A model generated the notes under the pieces. That model made no database searches, had not been told where the DNA came from, and saw nothing but the letters and a program-made list of their open reading frames with translations. The position numbers were made by a program, and so were the translations under genes. A stretch of 64,000 nt of DNA, taken from assembly GCA_000320605.2 (NCBI GenBank), contig KB445803.1:1000617-1064616 (forward strand), in the 5' to 3' direction. Below are positions 21,726 through 34,320 of this stretch, piece after piece. Source of the stretch: Gelatoporia subvermispora B (Eukaryota; Basidiomycota; Agaricomycetes; Polyporales; Gelatoporiaceae). Numbering within the stretch: the first letter of the stretch is position 1; the number at the start of each line of letters is the position of its first letter.

Positions 21726-23226
21726 ATGGACGTCCGACATAACCACAACTCCGATGTATTCTGCGTGCGAGCATGCTACCACGATGATGCAGCCGACCTT
21801 GTCGCCATAGGCGGCGCTCACTCAGTGGAAGTCTTACTGACCGTAAGACGCGTTGCATCTGGCGCGTTGTGAATGCTGAACTCATCCAGACAGACACCGA
21901 CATCCTCTCAAGTCATAGCTAACTTTCATTTGGGAACGCGTATCACAACTCTTGCATGGTCTCCTGGCTCCACATCTCCCTCCATCACGGACGACTGGTC
22001 GATAGAGTGCGTGCCGTGTTGCACAGTAGCAGTCTCGCCACTGACTAGAGACGTATGGCAGACTCACTTGTGCCGGCGCAGACTTCGGTCTTTATCTCCT
22101 ATCAAAATCCTCAGCCTCCGCCGAAGACGTGTTCGCGTTTGGTGGCGGGCTCAGCGGACATCACGGCAAGGTCAGCGACATGGCCTTCTGCGGGGGCCAG
22201 AGCGAAGACAGCACGCGATATGTCGCCACTGTATCGGGTGAGTTGTATGCCTCCTTTGATAAGCTTACGGGCCCTGCGCTGACCTACGTATCTAGATGAC
22301 AAGATGCTGATGGTCTGGGACCTGAGCCCCAGCGTGGATGTCGTCCCCCCTCCCTCGCCGGGCCGCGAACGAAGCAGCGCATCGAGCACCGCGCCGCGTG
22401 CGCAGCCCACAGCCTACGTCATCCGCTTCCCGCACCCGCTGACGACCGTCGCGTCGCACCCATCGACGAGCAAGGAGTTCCTCGTCGCGGACTGCCGCGG
22501 GTCCGTTTTCCTGATCGACTGGCGCGCGGACCCGGACGAGAACCCGCAGGACAGCTGGCGCAACTCGAGCATCGTCGAGCTCGTCGAGCCGCGCGCGCTC
22601 GCGGACGCCGCGACCGGGCTCTCGAACAAGTGGTCCGCCGCCGTCGCCTGGTCCCGCGGCTCGCCAGACATGTGAGTCGCCCGCCCACAGCCCTGCATGC
22701 ATCACCGCACGCCCAGCACTGACACGGCCCCTTACCTGTCTCTGCGGCTGCCGCACAGCATCGGCGCAGTATACGGCTCGCGCTTCGCCCTCTGGGACCT
22801 CCTCCACCTCCGCGGTGGCAAGCCGCACGTGACAGGCACGACCTTCCCTGAGGGGGGCAATCAATTCAGGTACGTCCACCGCCCCCCACCCCGCCCGCCC
22901 CGCCCGGACTGCTGCCCTGCACCCCACTCTCCCACCGCCGCTCCTACCACGTCCCACACTCTGATCAGCGCTGACCGCAACTGGCGCACAGGTGGTGCCC
23001 CACGTACCCCGAATACTTCGCGATCTCGGCGAACGCCCCGGGCAGGGGCGCGGTGATCCACGTCCACAACACCGGCTACGTGCACGCGCAGCCCACGGTG
23101 TTCAGCGTGGGCCCGCGCCCGCTGTTCGTGCGCGACTTTGACTTTCTCGCCGCGCGCGGGATCCCGCGCATCGCCGCGGCGGTCGGGAGGGAACTTGTGA
23201 TATTCTACATCGGTGTCGACTCGTAA
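21726..23226 (+). CDS. WD40-repeat protein, possibly nucleoporin Nup37
   Basis: Exon 1 starts MDVRHNHNSDVFCVRACYHD at 21726 and continues ..LVAIGGAHSVEVLL. Later exons give ITTLAWSPGSTSPSITDDWS, GLSGHHGKVSDMAFCGG followed by YVATVSDDKMLMVWDLSPS, FPHPLTTVASHPSTSKEFLV, GSVFLIDWRAD and ..RELVIFYIGVDS (stop 23226). These are successive WD blades. The start with a GG-H/N-S/Y-V element and the GHHGKVSDM..DDKMLMVWDL blade remind me of Nup37, a subunit of the nuclear-pore outer ring in animals and fission yeast. That assignment is an inference. One splice junction near 22021-22065 has two possible solutions and I could not fix it. Product length is about 380 residues. Confidence 0.6.
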
Positions 23227-23819
23227 CCTGCCTGCGGAATGATCATTGCGATGCACTTTGATGCACCGTGCAGCATTCTGCGTGTCATTGATACGCTAAC
23301 TCGGCTGCATTGCGGGAGCGCGGACAGTGATTGAGGTTGTTCACGCGTCGGCCGTCACGCAGCGGATCGAATCGAGAAGCACGGCGGAGCCGCTGAATTG
23401 CTGAATAAAAGAATCTACCAATACGTGGGACGCGACAAGGCAGGAGAGGCGTACGAGATACTGATACACGATGCGAGCTTGCATGACAGCGACGACAGGC
23501 GAGTACAACCACGACATAGAGGGCGAAATGCACGGGCGAAATGTACGGGCGAAGACAAGACAAATTTAGGATATAATCTAACCTGAAGCTACAAAGCGAA
23601 TATTATGTTCGACAAGAGTCTGGCAGTCGAAGGCGAAAACGGATACAATACATGGGCGCAAGACGTGAAGCGAGCCGTAGCCGCAGACAGCAAGCCGCGA
23701 GGCGGGGGCGGGACGAGAGCCGGGGAACACGCGCGAGACCAAGATACCAGCCAAGAAAAGACACCAAGAGAGCACCCCGACGCGAGCGGCGGCGCAGAAA
23801 CCGCACGCGCAGTCCAGCC
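23227..23819. other. Convergent intergenic region
   Basis: About 590 bp lie between two facing 3' ends. Only domain-free open frames appear. An at-rich stretch (gacaagacaaatttaggatataatctaa) near 23556-23582 could hold polyadenylation signals. Confidence 0.4.
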
Positions 23820-26800
23820 CTACCGGCCCACGCCCGCAAATCCAGAGTACGCACTGACCACAGGCTGGAACCCATACCCGTTCGCCGCGGCGCCGTATCC
23901 GTGTCCTCCGTTCTCCGCGAATCCTCCTCCGCTCCCGGGAATGCCGCCCCCATACGCGCCCATAATCGGGCCGAGTAAGCCCATTGGGGACGCGCTGTCC
24001 GTGCCGTTGCTCATGGGCAGCGCCATGCTGAGCAGCTCGTGGCTCGTGCTCTGCCACTGCTGGTACTCCTGCTCGCAGCTCGCCTGCATCGGCGCGTGGT
24101 TGTGCGGCTGGAATGGCACGCTGCCCGCGCCGGGTGCGGAGATCGCATATCCGAGCACGCGGGCCGCGTCGGGCTGCGAGCCTGCGGAGCTGTACCCACT
24201 GTCGCGCGAGAACGATGCCACCGGCGGAAGAAGCGGCGGCTGGTGTTGCATGGCCGAGGACGGGTAGAGGTGCGAGGCGTCTGACTGCAGTGTCGGCAGT
24301 GAAGACGAGAACACGGACGACTGCGAGCTCGCGCTCGAGTGCGAGTGCGAGTGAGAACCCGACGACGACGAGCCTACGATGACACTATGAGCAACAACTT
24401 CGTCTGTGGACGAGTGAGCGAACATACCAGCTCCCCGCAAATTCAGCGGCGGTAGGGTCGGCTTGTGCCACTCCTGCTGCGCCTGCTGGTGCTTCTCGAT
24501 CGCGACGAGCGTGCGCAAGAAGTTCGCATGGAACTCGACCGAACGCGAGCACGCCTGCATCGTGTTCGCTGCGTCGTGGTACGCGTCCGCGGCCTTGTTG
24601 ACCACCGTAAACACCTCGTCGCGCGCGTTCGCGGGCAGCTCCGCGGCCAGCCCGCGCACCATGCGCAGCAGGAACACCGCCGCGTACGCCGTCATGACCG
24701 TGATCGAGTCCTGGCCGTAGCGCTGCATCGGCTCCTGCTCAGCGTGAATAACCAAAAACCCAGGCGAACGATGTGCGCACCAGCATATGGATCTTGGCGA
24801 AATCCTTCGCGACGATACGCAGCTCGTCCAGCGCGCTGTGGTAGCACATCAGCAGCGCCTGCTTGTTCGGACGGCTCAACTGCGGCACGGTGCGCGTAAG
24901 TGAGCGGGAACATAGTGCTGAGAGTCTAGCACACGCACCTGTAGCGTAGCGGCATGCACGTCGATGCCGTTCAGGAACAGTCGTACATACAGCTGGAACA
25001 GTTTGAGGAACGAGTGCCGGAAGGTATCGCCCCCCGCTGCATGATGCCGACTGAGTCTCACTCACTCACGCAGAACACGAGCTCGGACGCACCGCGATCC
25101 ATCTCCCTGTACCACTTCCGCTCCCACTCATCCAGCTCCGCATTTGCCAGCGACAGTTGATGATCCTGCGAGCGGTCCCCGCGGCCGTGGAACGTCCTGC
25201 GCAACGTCTCTGCCTGCTCCGCCGCGTCGCGCCTCAGCCGCACAAATGCGGCCACGATCACGTCCTCCTGCCGCATCGGCATCCCGCCGTCTTCGTGCCA
25301 CGTCCCCGCGTTGCGCACCAGCTCGCAGTCCGGCAGCATCCAACTCTTCCCCGTCTGCATGCTCAGGCTGCGGTCGTGCACGAACAGCACCAGGTACGTC
25401 CGCTCGCGGTTCCGGCGCTCCAGGAACTCGCGCTCGTTCTCCTGCGGCCCCCGCCGCCCGACGTACCGGTTCAGTCGTAGGTCGACCGCCATCCGCGCCG
25501 CGTACCCGATGTACGTCCACACGTGCGAGTCTGTCGGCTCTTTCCAGTACGTCAGGCACGCGAACGCCTGCACCACCTCGACGCTGCGCTCGCCCGCCGC
25601 GAACGCCCGCACCGCAAACTCGCGCGCGAGCCCCGACAGCTGGTCGTACAGCTCCGGCTTGAAGAACTTGCAGCTCGCCATCAGCATCGTCGTGAACAGC
25701 AGCTTGCACCGCCCGCGCACGTACTCGGTCGAGTGCAGCGCCGGGTCGAACAGATTGATGAACGGGTTCAGCCGTAGATAGAAAAAGTCGAACAGGTTCC
25801 GCACGTCCTTGTCGTCCAGCCACCCCAGTTCGACCGGATCCTTCAGCTGCGTCGCGCCCGCCACGCCCAGTGTGGGCGGCGGCGCGGGAGGCGTGACGGG
25901 CGACGAGCTCGCGTGCGACACGCTGCGCTCCGATGCGGATGGCGGCGCGCGGGGCGGGCTGGGCTCCGGGACCTCCGGGTTGAGGATCGTCCGGAAGTAC
26001 GAGTTGCGCTCGCGCTCCTTGCGGATCGCGTTCAGCGGGATCATCCCGCCTCCCGGCCGGTCCGTCTCGTCGTCGTCGTCGTCATCCATGTCCACGTCCG
26101 TCCGTGCGCTCGGCCGTGTGAAGCCCTCCTGGTACGGCGCCGCGCTGATCGGCGGGAGCTCGTTGTTCTGGAACCGGCTGCTCCCTGGGCTGTATGCGTC
26201 CTCGCCGCTGTGGTATGCGCCCGACGACGAGCCCTCGGCGGGCGCGCGGGGGAGCGGGGTATCGGTCGTCTGGGACTTTGCCTTGGCGGAGCTGAGTCCC
26301 TTTTCGAGGCGGCGGAGCATTTTGGAGGCCTCGGACAGTCTCAGGCACAAGGTTAGCACATGGCTGAATGAGGGTAGGAGGGACGCTACCTCGAGCCCGG
26401 TTTGCGACCACGACGATGCTTTTCGAATATGCATCTGAGGATAGGGATATTAGAATATATTTTCTGCGAAATAAACAGATAAACGGATATATTTACTCTG
26501 AGCCGGAACGCTTGCAGCGTTGGCAGGGGCCGTTGCCGTCTTCAGCACCCACGCATTTCATCTACACCCAGCGGTGAGCTATAGATCGCCGGAAGGAGAC
26601 AGGAGCGTCGCGGGGACATACCTTTGCTTGCCGGCATACTGTGCATGCGCGGGCACCTCTGACGACAGGGGCCTTTGCGCTACCGGGGATTTCATGAGCT
26701 ACACGTGGCGACGGCAACGGCCCAAGCTATGAGCAATGAAGAACACATACGGTTTAGACTGGTCGGAGAAGGACTGGTCGGCGTATGGAGAGAGCGGGTG

Positions 26801-26824
26801 GGGCTGGACGGCGGGCTGGTCCAT
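23820..26824 (-). CDS. Zn(II)2Cys6 transcription factor with fungal-specific middle homology region
   Basis: The start at 26824 gives MDQPAVQPHPLSPYADQ. Two spliced exons then build the binuclear cluster: GARACTVCRQAK joined to MKCVGAEDGNGPCQRCKR and a final GSEC, which supplies the six cysteines in CxxC..C..CxxC..C order. A basic linker leads to a coiled segment (SEASKMLRRLEKGL), an acidic run of Asp and a Pro/Ser-rich stretch. The fungal_trans middle homology region runs from about 25850 to 25060 (LGWLDDKDVRNLFDFFYLRLNP.., CLTYWKEPTDSHVWTYIGYAARMAVDLRLNRYV). The C-terminal third is rich in Ser, Gln, Gly and Pro, plausible for activation. The stop is at 23820 after ..SGFAGVGR. Target genes cannot be inferred. 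No pathway genes are clustered beside it. Confidence 0.9.
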
Positions 26825-27180
26825 GATGTATGTGGTGATGGGGTTTGAAGACCGGGGTTGTATGGAGCACGGTAATCAAGAGTGAATAGGCGACACCGGC
26901 GGGAGAAGCGCGCCGGTAGGGGTGTGGTGGACGTGTGCCGGACGCTGGGCGTTGTCGACGATGGTGGTCGGAGCGTTGGCGGGGAGCGAGGAGGGAGGAG
27001 GAGGAGTGGATGGTGATAAGGGAAAGGAGAGAGGGAGAGATGAGATGGGGGGCGGGGATAAGGAAGGGAGAAAGTGATTGGGAAGGGGGAAAGCGACTGG
27101 GAGAGTCTGGTCCGATAGAAGCCGGAAGAGGGAAGGGCTGGGTAGGCAGGACGGTTACTTTGCGCGGCCGAGAGAAGAGC
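26825..27180 (-). promoter_or_regulatory. CT-rich leader or promoter of the Zn2Cys6 gene
   Basis: On the coding (minus) strand the 350 bp before the start are strongly pyrimidine-rich. On the plus strand this appears as repeated gga, gggag and gaaggg runs, densest at 26980-27130. Long CT tracts near transcription starts are common in highly expressed or regulated fungal genes. The length suggests a long 5' UTR. Confidence 0.5.
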
Positions 27181-29955
27181 CTCGACATGTCATCCCTTTT
27201 GGCACCCAATTCATTCCCGATTGGCGTCCCACACGCTCGGCTCCTCCGGCCGGCCATCTCTTTTGGCATCTCCCACTGCTATTCCAGCATCCACCGTCAA
27301 CTCTACTTTGCCTCTCCCAGCGTTCCGGCCCATTTTCTTCCGCGATTCCTCCCGGCCGGCCGGCCTCTGCCAACTAAACGCAGCGCATTTGTCCCGACGC
27401 GCCGTCTTCGCGCCCACATGCCACCGCGCATCTTCCATATCCGGTCATGCACCAAGCAGCTAGTCGCCGATTAGTCCTCGCTGTCGCCTCGTACACACAC
27501 GCACGTCGTCTCCTCTGGCTTCCCTCCGCCTCTCTCGCACTCTGTTGGCCTGTGCGCGCCCGCAGTCACGCGCGTCCCCGAACAGGAAATCCTCCGACGC
27601 CAGACGCACGTGGTCTGCGCTCATACCCCGGTCGGTCGGTTATTTCCGGCGTACTACCAAGTGCCCGCCTCGCACCTAGCACGGCGTCTCCCATCTCAGC
27701 TTCCCGCTCCTCGGGGCGCGCCTGCCTCCTACGGCTGTTCTCGCGCCCCAGCCGACTCCGGTGTCTCACTGTCCTCGGCAGCGCCTCCCGCACTCGGGCG
27801 CGCCGCTGCGCGACTGCGCTGTGCGCGCGACGTCCAGTGCGTCCGCAGACGGTGGGAGGCGGCGCACAGCGCGTCGCACGCATCAGCCTCGAATGTTCGC
27901 CCAGCGGGCCCTGCAAGCGTATCCTCTGATTCCATCACACGCCCCCTCGGCCTCGCGACATGCCCTTGTCATCCTCGCGACCCGCCTGTGCTCGACGAAT
28001 CGCGGCCGGCCCCGACACGCCCACCCTGAGCTGCCCCCGCGACCCTGACTCTTGCCAACCCTGTCGTATCTGTGACCCTGCCCCAGCTGCTGCCTGCTCC
28101 AGCACGTCGCAGCATTGCTCCGCTTGCGGGCACAATCCGAACACAACGAGGGCGTAGCTCCGTACGAGCACAACGTTGAACGAGCACACCCATACGGCGA
28201 CTCATCGGCGACCAAACGAACGCGACTTCGACTTGATCCGGGCTATGCGCAATCCAGAAACTCTCGCGCCCCCACCATCCCCTGCCCACATTCTCGACCC
28301 ACGAGTCGCGCCATGCGCGAGCCGCCGGCCGCGTGCCCTGCCAGTACCTGCCCCCGTATTCTCGAACCCCGTACCGTTCGCGAGGTGGACCAGGTCTATT
28401 TTCAAGTCGAGACGCTCGATTCCTGCCCTGACGGGGTCCTTGCCGCTGTGCACGTTACCCGCGTGACATGAGGCTCAGTAGACAGTGAAGCACTAAGCTC
28501 TAGTTCTGTGTCAGACATGAATGGTGAATGTATCGATATTGGCGCATTAGAAAAGCAGAATATTGAATGAATTCACCTTCATTCTGACATCATTTCTATC
28601 ACCCAAAAAATACATCTATCTGGGACGCAACACATGTACATGTCACCATCACGGAGTGCCGACGAAGCCTAGAGACCCCGGGTTGCCAGCGTTAATAGGC
28701 CTGGTCCAGCTCGTGCACTGTAACCCGGCAAACAAGACAAATCCTGCTCACCGTGCCTCGCCGTGATCAACCGCCTCATGTTCACTCGAATTAGCCTCAT
28801 GTTGAATCGACTCGCGCCGATTTGCTTCCCTGCCGGAGCGCCCGCCTGCCCAGTGAGTGATCCCGCGGCGACCAAAAAGCACAAAAGTCCTGCGCGCCCG
28901 GAGCACTACCAATTGCACCCGCGACTCGGCACACGAGCCATCTTCGCAGCGTCCCCGCGTCCCCGCGTCCCAGTATACAGCCACCCCGGCATCTCACCGT
29001 CTCGTCGTCTCGCCGGCACGCCACTTCACTGTTCCCTTTCTTGTTCCTCTTCGCCCCTTCCGCCGCTCTTTCCCCTCGCGCGCGCCCTCCAGTGAATCCC
29101 CCGCCGTCCAACTTGGGCAGCATGTCATCACGCCCCAGCCCCACTCCGCCCGCGCAGCCCAGGCCCCGGGCCAAGCCCGCCCGGCCCTCTCAGCTGCCCC
29201 CGCGACTCTGACAGATTCACCGAACCCTCGAGTCTAAATGTTGCTCGATGCGCGATGCGCGATGGCGGCGCGGAATGCGGGGCACGCCATCGAGAGCGCG
29301 CACTGCACGGCTTGATGGCGACTGCAATCTGCCCGGCGCGCAGCCGACGTGCATACTGTAGGCAAGGCGCATTTGTATTTCGCTTTGGCACATTCGTATT
29401 TTGCGCGATGGCGTGCGTTTCGTGGCAGGTGGCGAGTGCGCCCCCGCAGGCGTGCTCGCTGTGTCTGTCAATGCACACCGCAAGCGAAGGGACGAGGGGA
29501 GGATTGCAAATGGACAGCAGTGTCCAGCAGGAGCAGGGCAGGGCTGCACACGCAGGCGGAGGCCGATCGGATCCCGCCGCGCGTCGACAGACTCTGTCCT
29601 GGCTCAACCGCTCAAGCATGTCCGTAGCCGTCTCTGGTCCACCGCATTCCCATGCCCAGCACGCCGTTCCCTGGTCAGGGCACCCGGTCGAGCTTCGAGC
29701 GGGCCCAGCCTTCGAACACAACAGCACCCGGCGGAACAGCTGAGGGCTTAGGTCGGATCCTCGTGCGGAGATACAAGGACGCCGGATCGCGCGGAGGCGG
29801 TGGGCTGGTATACGTGGTGTTTATCAGACATCTCGTACATCTCACGTCCCAGATACCTCAACCGCATACCACGTATTTCGTACCGTACGCTCGTTTGCCC
29901 CACGCCGGACATCAAAGAAGGGCATGCACCGCCCGGCATATCAATTATATCGATA

Positions 29956-30142
29956 CTTCGCAGTATCCTGCAGACTCCGCATCGGAGCGACGCGTCTCGG
30001 CGACCTAACGGCTGCACCGGTCCCATCGGTTCGATTCGATTTTACTTACGGCACCTCGCAGTGTTCTGCGGGCTCCGCATCGGGTGACGCGTCTCGGCGA
30101 CCTAACGGCTCTCTCGGCTCCATTGGTTCCAATATTCTGTTC
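29956..30142. repeat. Two tandem copies of an imperfect unit of about 88 bp
   Basis: Units at about 29956-30043 and 30054-30142 share the exact core gacgcgtctcggcgacctaa plus flanking matches (ctcgcagt.tnctgc..ctccgcatcgg before it, cggNNctccat/cccatNggttNna after it). The period is about 98 bp. No third copy is visible. It lies in non-coding sequence. Confidence 0.75.
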
Positions 30143-31005
30143 GATCGCAACACGCGGTGTGCCGGTCTCTCAGCGTGGGGGCGCCTGCAGCTGGCATTTG
30201 TTCGCCGCGCGTGCTTTGTTCGCCGCCTCACGCACATACGGTGCAGCACGCGGATATCAGATGGGACGAGCGGGGAAGCGGTGCTGAGGGCGCGCCATAT
30301 ACGTCTCACGTCGCGCGTTCACTGCTCGTGTCCTGCGTTGCAACTTCTGTTGCTTACGCTCTGATCCAGCACGCCGAGCAGATCCGGTCAGTTGTCGAAT
30401 ACGCCGGCGCGGGGGCGCACGCATTACGCACGCGCGCCCGGTCGGCCGGCTCGTCTCGACGCTCGTCGTATCACGGCACAGCCATAATTAAGCCTCGACC
30501 GGGCTCGACTCAGTGCGCCGTCGTATTTGTACTCGACAACCGGATGTACTCAACTACATGCGCGCAACTGAATGCACGACCAAAGCGGCGTGCGCGCTCT
30601 CGCGGCAGCGCAGATCCTCCGAAGGAAACCGGGGTTGTTCGTTATTGGATGAATAGGGTGGGGCGCGAACGGGAACGGGGTCTGTCGAGATACCGGCCGG
30701 GCCAGGTGCCACGGTTGCGTGCCAAGATCGTCATCAGCTGCAGTCGCAGGTCACTCCAAGGAGGAAACAAAGAGGCACGTCAGCCGCAGCCCCGTCCATT
30801 TGAGCGTCCCCCGCCACGGTGCCCTACCCGCGCATGGCCGTCGACCTGCGCGAGCCTGACGCACATATGGAAGACGCAGTCGGGGCGCCACCTTCCCTGC
30901 GCGCAGGCCCTCGATCAGGCTGCGGGGCCCGGTGTGATGACCGTGCGCGCCTGTCCGACGCTGTGCCCGGTCGACCACCGCGATGGCGACAAGCGACGGG
31001 CGATG

Positions 31006-31045
31006 TGTATCGTATTCGATATGGCTGTATCGTATTCGATATGGC
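31006..31045. repeat. Exact 20-bp tandem duplication
   Basis: The unit tgtatcgtattcgatatggc occurs at 31006-31025 and again without change at 31026-31045. It contains the partly palindromic core atcgtattcgat. Perfect identity suggests a recent slippage event. Confidence 0.85.
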
Positions 31046-32298
31046 CAGGCATGTATTAGCGAAGATGGGTCGGTGGGTGTGACACTCGTGCTGATAGTGC
31101 GCCGGCGTCCTAGGCCTACGCCCCCGTCCAATTTCGTCGCCCTATACCCGCCCAGCTCCCAGGGCCGCGTCCAATAGGATCGCCGGCGCGCGAGGGTGCG
31201 TCTGCAAATTTTCCGATTCGACCGGGAAGTATCTGCGCCCGCCGTGCCGGGCCCTGTGCGAACGCGCACGCGGGCATTGGGGACGAAGCACCGTGGAGCA
31301 TCGTGCATCAAGGGACCGAGAAGGTGGACGAATCACGAATGCAGCTGCGAAGACGGCAAATGGGGCGCGGCGGCCCGTCGAGGGTGCACGTTCGACAGCG
31401 GAAGATGGAGCAGAGATGGTACCCGAGTTGCCTCGGGCGCAGATCGCGATCTCGCTGCATATCATGGACTTGAAGAGCCGGGCAGGTGCTGTGATGTGGT
31501 GGAGATGGACACTGCATAGGCGTGCGGCCATCTACTGGAAAGGTATCAGGTTGCGCGGGGACAAAACGGTGCCCGACCGGTGTTGAGAGAGGTGCCGAGT
31601 CTGGGCAAGATTGGGGATGGTCCGACCGGGATGATCAACGAGTCGAGCTGTGGGCTGCGGGCTGCGATAGAAGGCTGCAAATGAGCAACGGCGATTCCCT
31701 GCTTAGGCTCCAAATACCAATACGAAGGAGATGAGATGCCCAGCGGCTGATTGATTGGTGGCGAGCTGTGAGCCTGTGTAGTTCCCCGAGGTGTGGTCGC
31801 GAGCTCGAGCGAGTCTGGGGATCATCTTCACCTGGGAGATAGGTCCGGCCGTCGGTATGACGATATAACGACGGTAGACTCGGGCTGGATGGATTACTCT
31901 GTACACCGCACCACGTCAGAGGGCATAATAGTCCGAGCCGGATGCAATGTCCATCAGTCTGACGTACGCATCTCGGGAGAACACCAGTCGAGTCAAACGG
32001 GGGTGATTGCACAGATTGCAGAGAACGTCGGCTGAGACGCGAGATGCGCCACGGACCACGGAGCCAGCAGGCATTGCAGGCATCTATCATACTGCTGATG
32101 TGGCGTGGCGTTAGCACAGAGCATCGTATGCATCATCGAAACCGACGGAAATTGCGGGCTGAACAGATGTGCAGAGAGTTTCACTCAATACCAGTACGTC
32201 AATGGCAAGATCCAGAGCGAGCATGGCATCTGAGACTCTTGAAGTGACACCGCGAGAGAAAGCTATTGAATGAGACAGTATCGCCGAGAACGAGCCCG

Positions 32299-32499
32299 TT
32301 GTCAGATGCACGGAGGTACTGCCTTGGCCTGTCGGATCTTCGCGTTCGAGACAATGAGTGTCGCTGCCTTCCGTATCTGCATAATGAGGTAAGACAGGCA
32401 CGGTCCGAAGGGTTGAGCCAGGGTATCTCGGCGCAACGTCGCGAAGCTGTTGAACAAGAAATGCATTGGACGAATGACGAAGGAACAACAGTCGTGATC
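32299..32499 (+). repeat. Direct repeat, left copy (partner 35011-35209)
   Basis: It starts with gtcagatgcacggaggtact and gccttg, exactly as at 35011. Matching stretches continue through gtcgctgcctNc.gtatctg..aatgag, gcgcaNcNtcg.gaag.Ngttgaa, Naggaaatgcat and aatgacgaagga. On the minus strand both copies encode SRQYLRASD-like or PRQYLRASD residues, so the repeat could derive from a coding sequence. The frame is broken in this copy. The pair flanks the second ribonuclease block. Confidence 0.7.
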
Positions 32500-33705
32500 A
32501 CCGGTAATCCGGCCCTGAGGCCGAGGCCTGATTCACGTGACGTCCCCTCACGAGGGAGGGAGACAGTACAGTGCACACTGCATTGCACCGAGCGGCGAGC
32601 CTGACTTTGTCCCGTTATACAATCCTCAAGACCCTGGATTGCGCTTTGCAGCCTCGGATGGAAATCGAGAGACAGTTGATGATGGTTGACTTGTCTCCTG
32701 TCCATGTTTTAATCTGCGCAGTCAGAGTGGTTCATTTCGGTTGATAAACTTGAAGCCTCGCGGCGGTGATTCGGAGGGGTCGGGTGGCCATCCGCAGACA
32801 GTATTGGCTGCTAAATATATGAGCATGGCTTACACCCTCATGTCTCTCCTTTCTGATTTCCTAAGACGCTGAGCTCTTGATCTGTCTTCTCAGCTATTGA
32901 CGGCTCACATCTCGAGTAGTAACTCAGTCATGAGGCTCGAGTACTTGAATCGCGGCGCGTCGTGGCGAGGCGGCGTGTAGGGGCGGGGTGATGGACAGAT
33001 CCCATGTGTTGTATGCTGTGTCATTCTCATGTTTGCTGCATTCCACTACCGTTGGCACACACAGTCGCACGCCGTAAGTAGTTGCATCTACAATGCCTGG
33101 ATCTGTGACAAAACGAATATGCACCCCGTATCGATCGTACATTATGAGTCGCCCTGAGGATAGCATTGTGAACGACGTGCTCGACACGATAAAGCGAAAG
33201 GCTGATTGCAAGCATTCCGTGTCTTTCAATCGGTCGATATCGGTAGAAGGCGACTCCGTAGTGCCATATATCGGATCATATACGCAACCATTCCCTGGGA
33301 TATTGGTCGGTTTCCCAGTAAAATTGTAAGCATAGTTAATTTAGTGGCTAGAGTGAGCGCTATGCCACCGAAGTAGGCGTTGTCTCTGACGCATCCATGA
33401 GTAAAGCTTAGCCCCCTCAAACCCACTCGTTCCGCCAATTTCGAACGGCCATTAGTCGTTGGGTTGTTTCATAAAGATGATTTCCTATTGCGCCCGAGAA
33501 TCTGGGTTCTTTCTGGTTCTTTAGTTGTGGAGCTAGCATTGTTTGAAGGACCTGATATATCCCACACAAATGACAGTGCAACGTCGCATTTCTCAGAAGG
33601 CATAGGTTGAGCTATGCATACAACACAGAACACACAAGGGTACAAAGTAGAAAACACCTAAACATGCACAAGATTCAACGATGCCAGCTCGCTCCTCAAG
33701 GCGAG

Positions 33706-34263
33706 TTATTTGCAAAGCACGAACCCGCCGGAAGTGGAAGCACCGGTATGTGTGACAGCGCTGAGGTCAGGAGAAAGCAATCAGCAACGAATTGCTCAAG
33801 GCTGAGCACAGCCGGTGACGCACGCGCAATATACACCTGTCTGCGAGAAGAGTACACGGTTGCTGCCGGCGTTGTCGAGATGACTGAACGCCGAGTCGCC
33901 CTTGATGAGCGGGAACTGCAATACGTCAGTTGACGCACACAAAACACAGCAACATGAAAGATCAGACCTCGTACAGTTGTCCATCGCAGCCCGGAAGGCT
34001 CAGTCCGTCTTGGCGGGTGTACCTGTGCGGATATTCCGTGCCTACGGCCTAGATTAGCAGACAACTCCATGAATATCGTGCTCAAATCTACCTGAGCTGC
34101 TGGTGACAGTTGAACCCAGTTGGAGGAGCCTAACTCCCTCATTAAAGTTCCTTCTAACAGCGGCTTCACTAATCTTGGTGGTTCCGCAGGTCACAGCCTT
34201 GATGGTATTAGCCGATACCATACAGACTGCAGCTGCAAGCACGAGGAAAATGTACTTCAACAT
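33706..34263 (-). CDS. Secreted ribonuclease T1-family guanyl-specific ribonuclease, copy B
   Basis: Exons 34263-34092, 34041-33968, 33915-33824 and 33760-33706 give 130 residues. A signal peptide (MLKYIFLVLAAAVCMVSA) precedes a mature domain of about 110 residues, the usual RNase T1 size. The catalytic set of RNase T1 is complete: Tyr38 and His40 in YPHRY (His codon at 34025-34027), Glu58 in LYEFPLI, Arg77 in SNRVLF and His92 in VTHTGAS. Cysteines near the N terminus and in the last residues (FVLCK) fit the T1 disulfides. The enzyme should cleave single-stranded RNA after guanosine outside the cell. It is alone in a gene-poor stretch. Exons 1 and 3 have exactly the same lengths as in copy A (172 and 92 nt). 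Confidence 0.85.
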
Positions 34264-34320
34264 GGCTGGGGAGCTGATGTTTGTGGGACTACGATGGCCG
34301 GGCTGATGAAACTGCATCAG

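Larger units (their letters stand above)
27181..32298. other. Gene-poor region, about 5 kb
   Basis: I find many GC-rich open frames on both strands (the longest about 300 codons at 30157-31059), but none has a domain, a plausible start context or linked splice sites. They overlap each other in several frames, as expected when high GC makes stop codons rare. Two small tandem repeats lie inside and are listed separately. The region may hold non-coding RNA, a regulatory domain or degraded repeats. The sequence alone does not say which. Confidence 0.45.

Noticed and set aside
27447..28471. Several overlapping frames of 95-160 codons on both strands
   Set aside because: Composition is Arg/Ala/Pro-rich in every frame, no splice pattern links them and nothing resembles a known protein.
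30157..31059. A 300-codon plus-strand open frame in the gene-poor region
   Set aside because: It is Arg/Ser/Pro-rich with no domain, overlaps equally long frames on the other strand and spans the slippage repeats. High GC explains the lack of stops.
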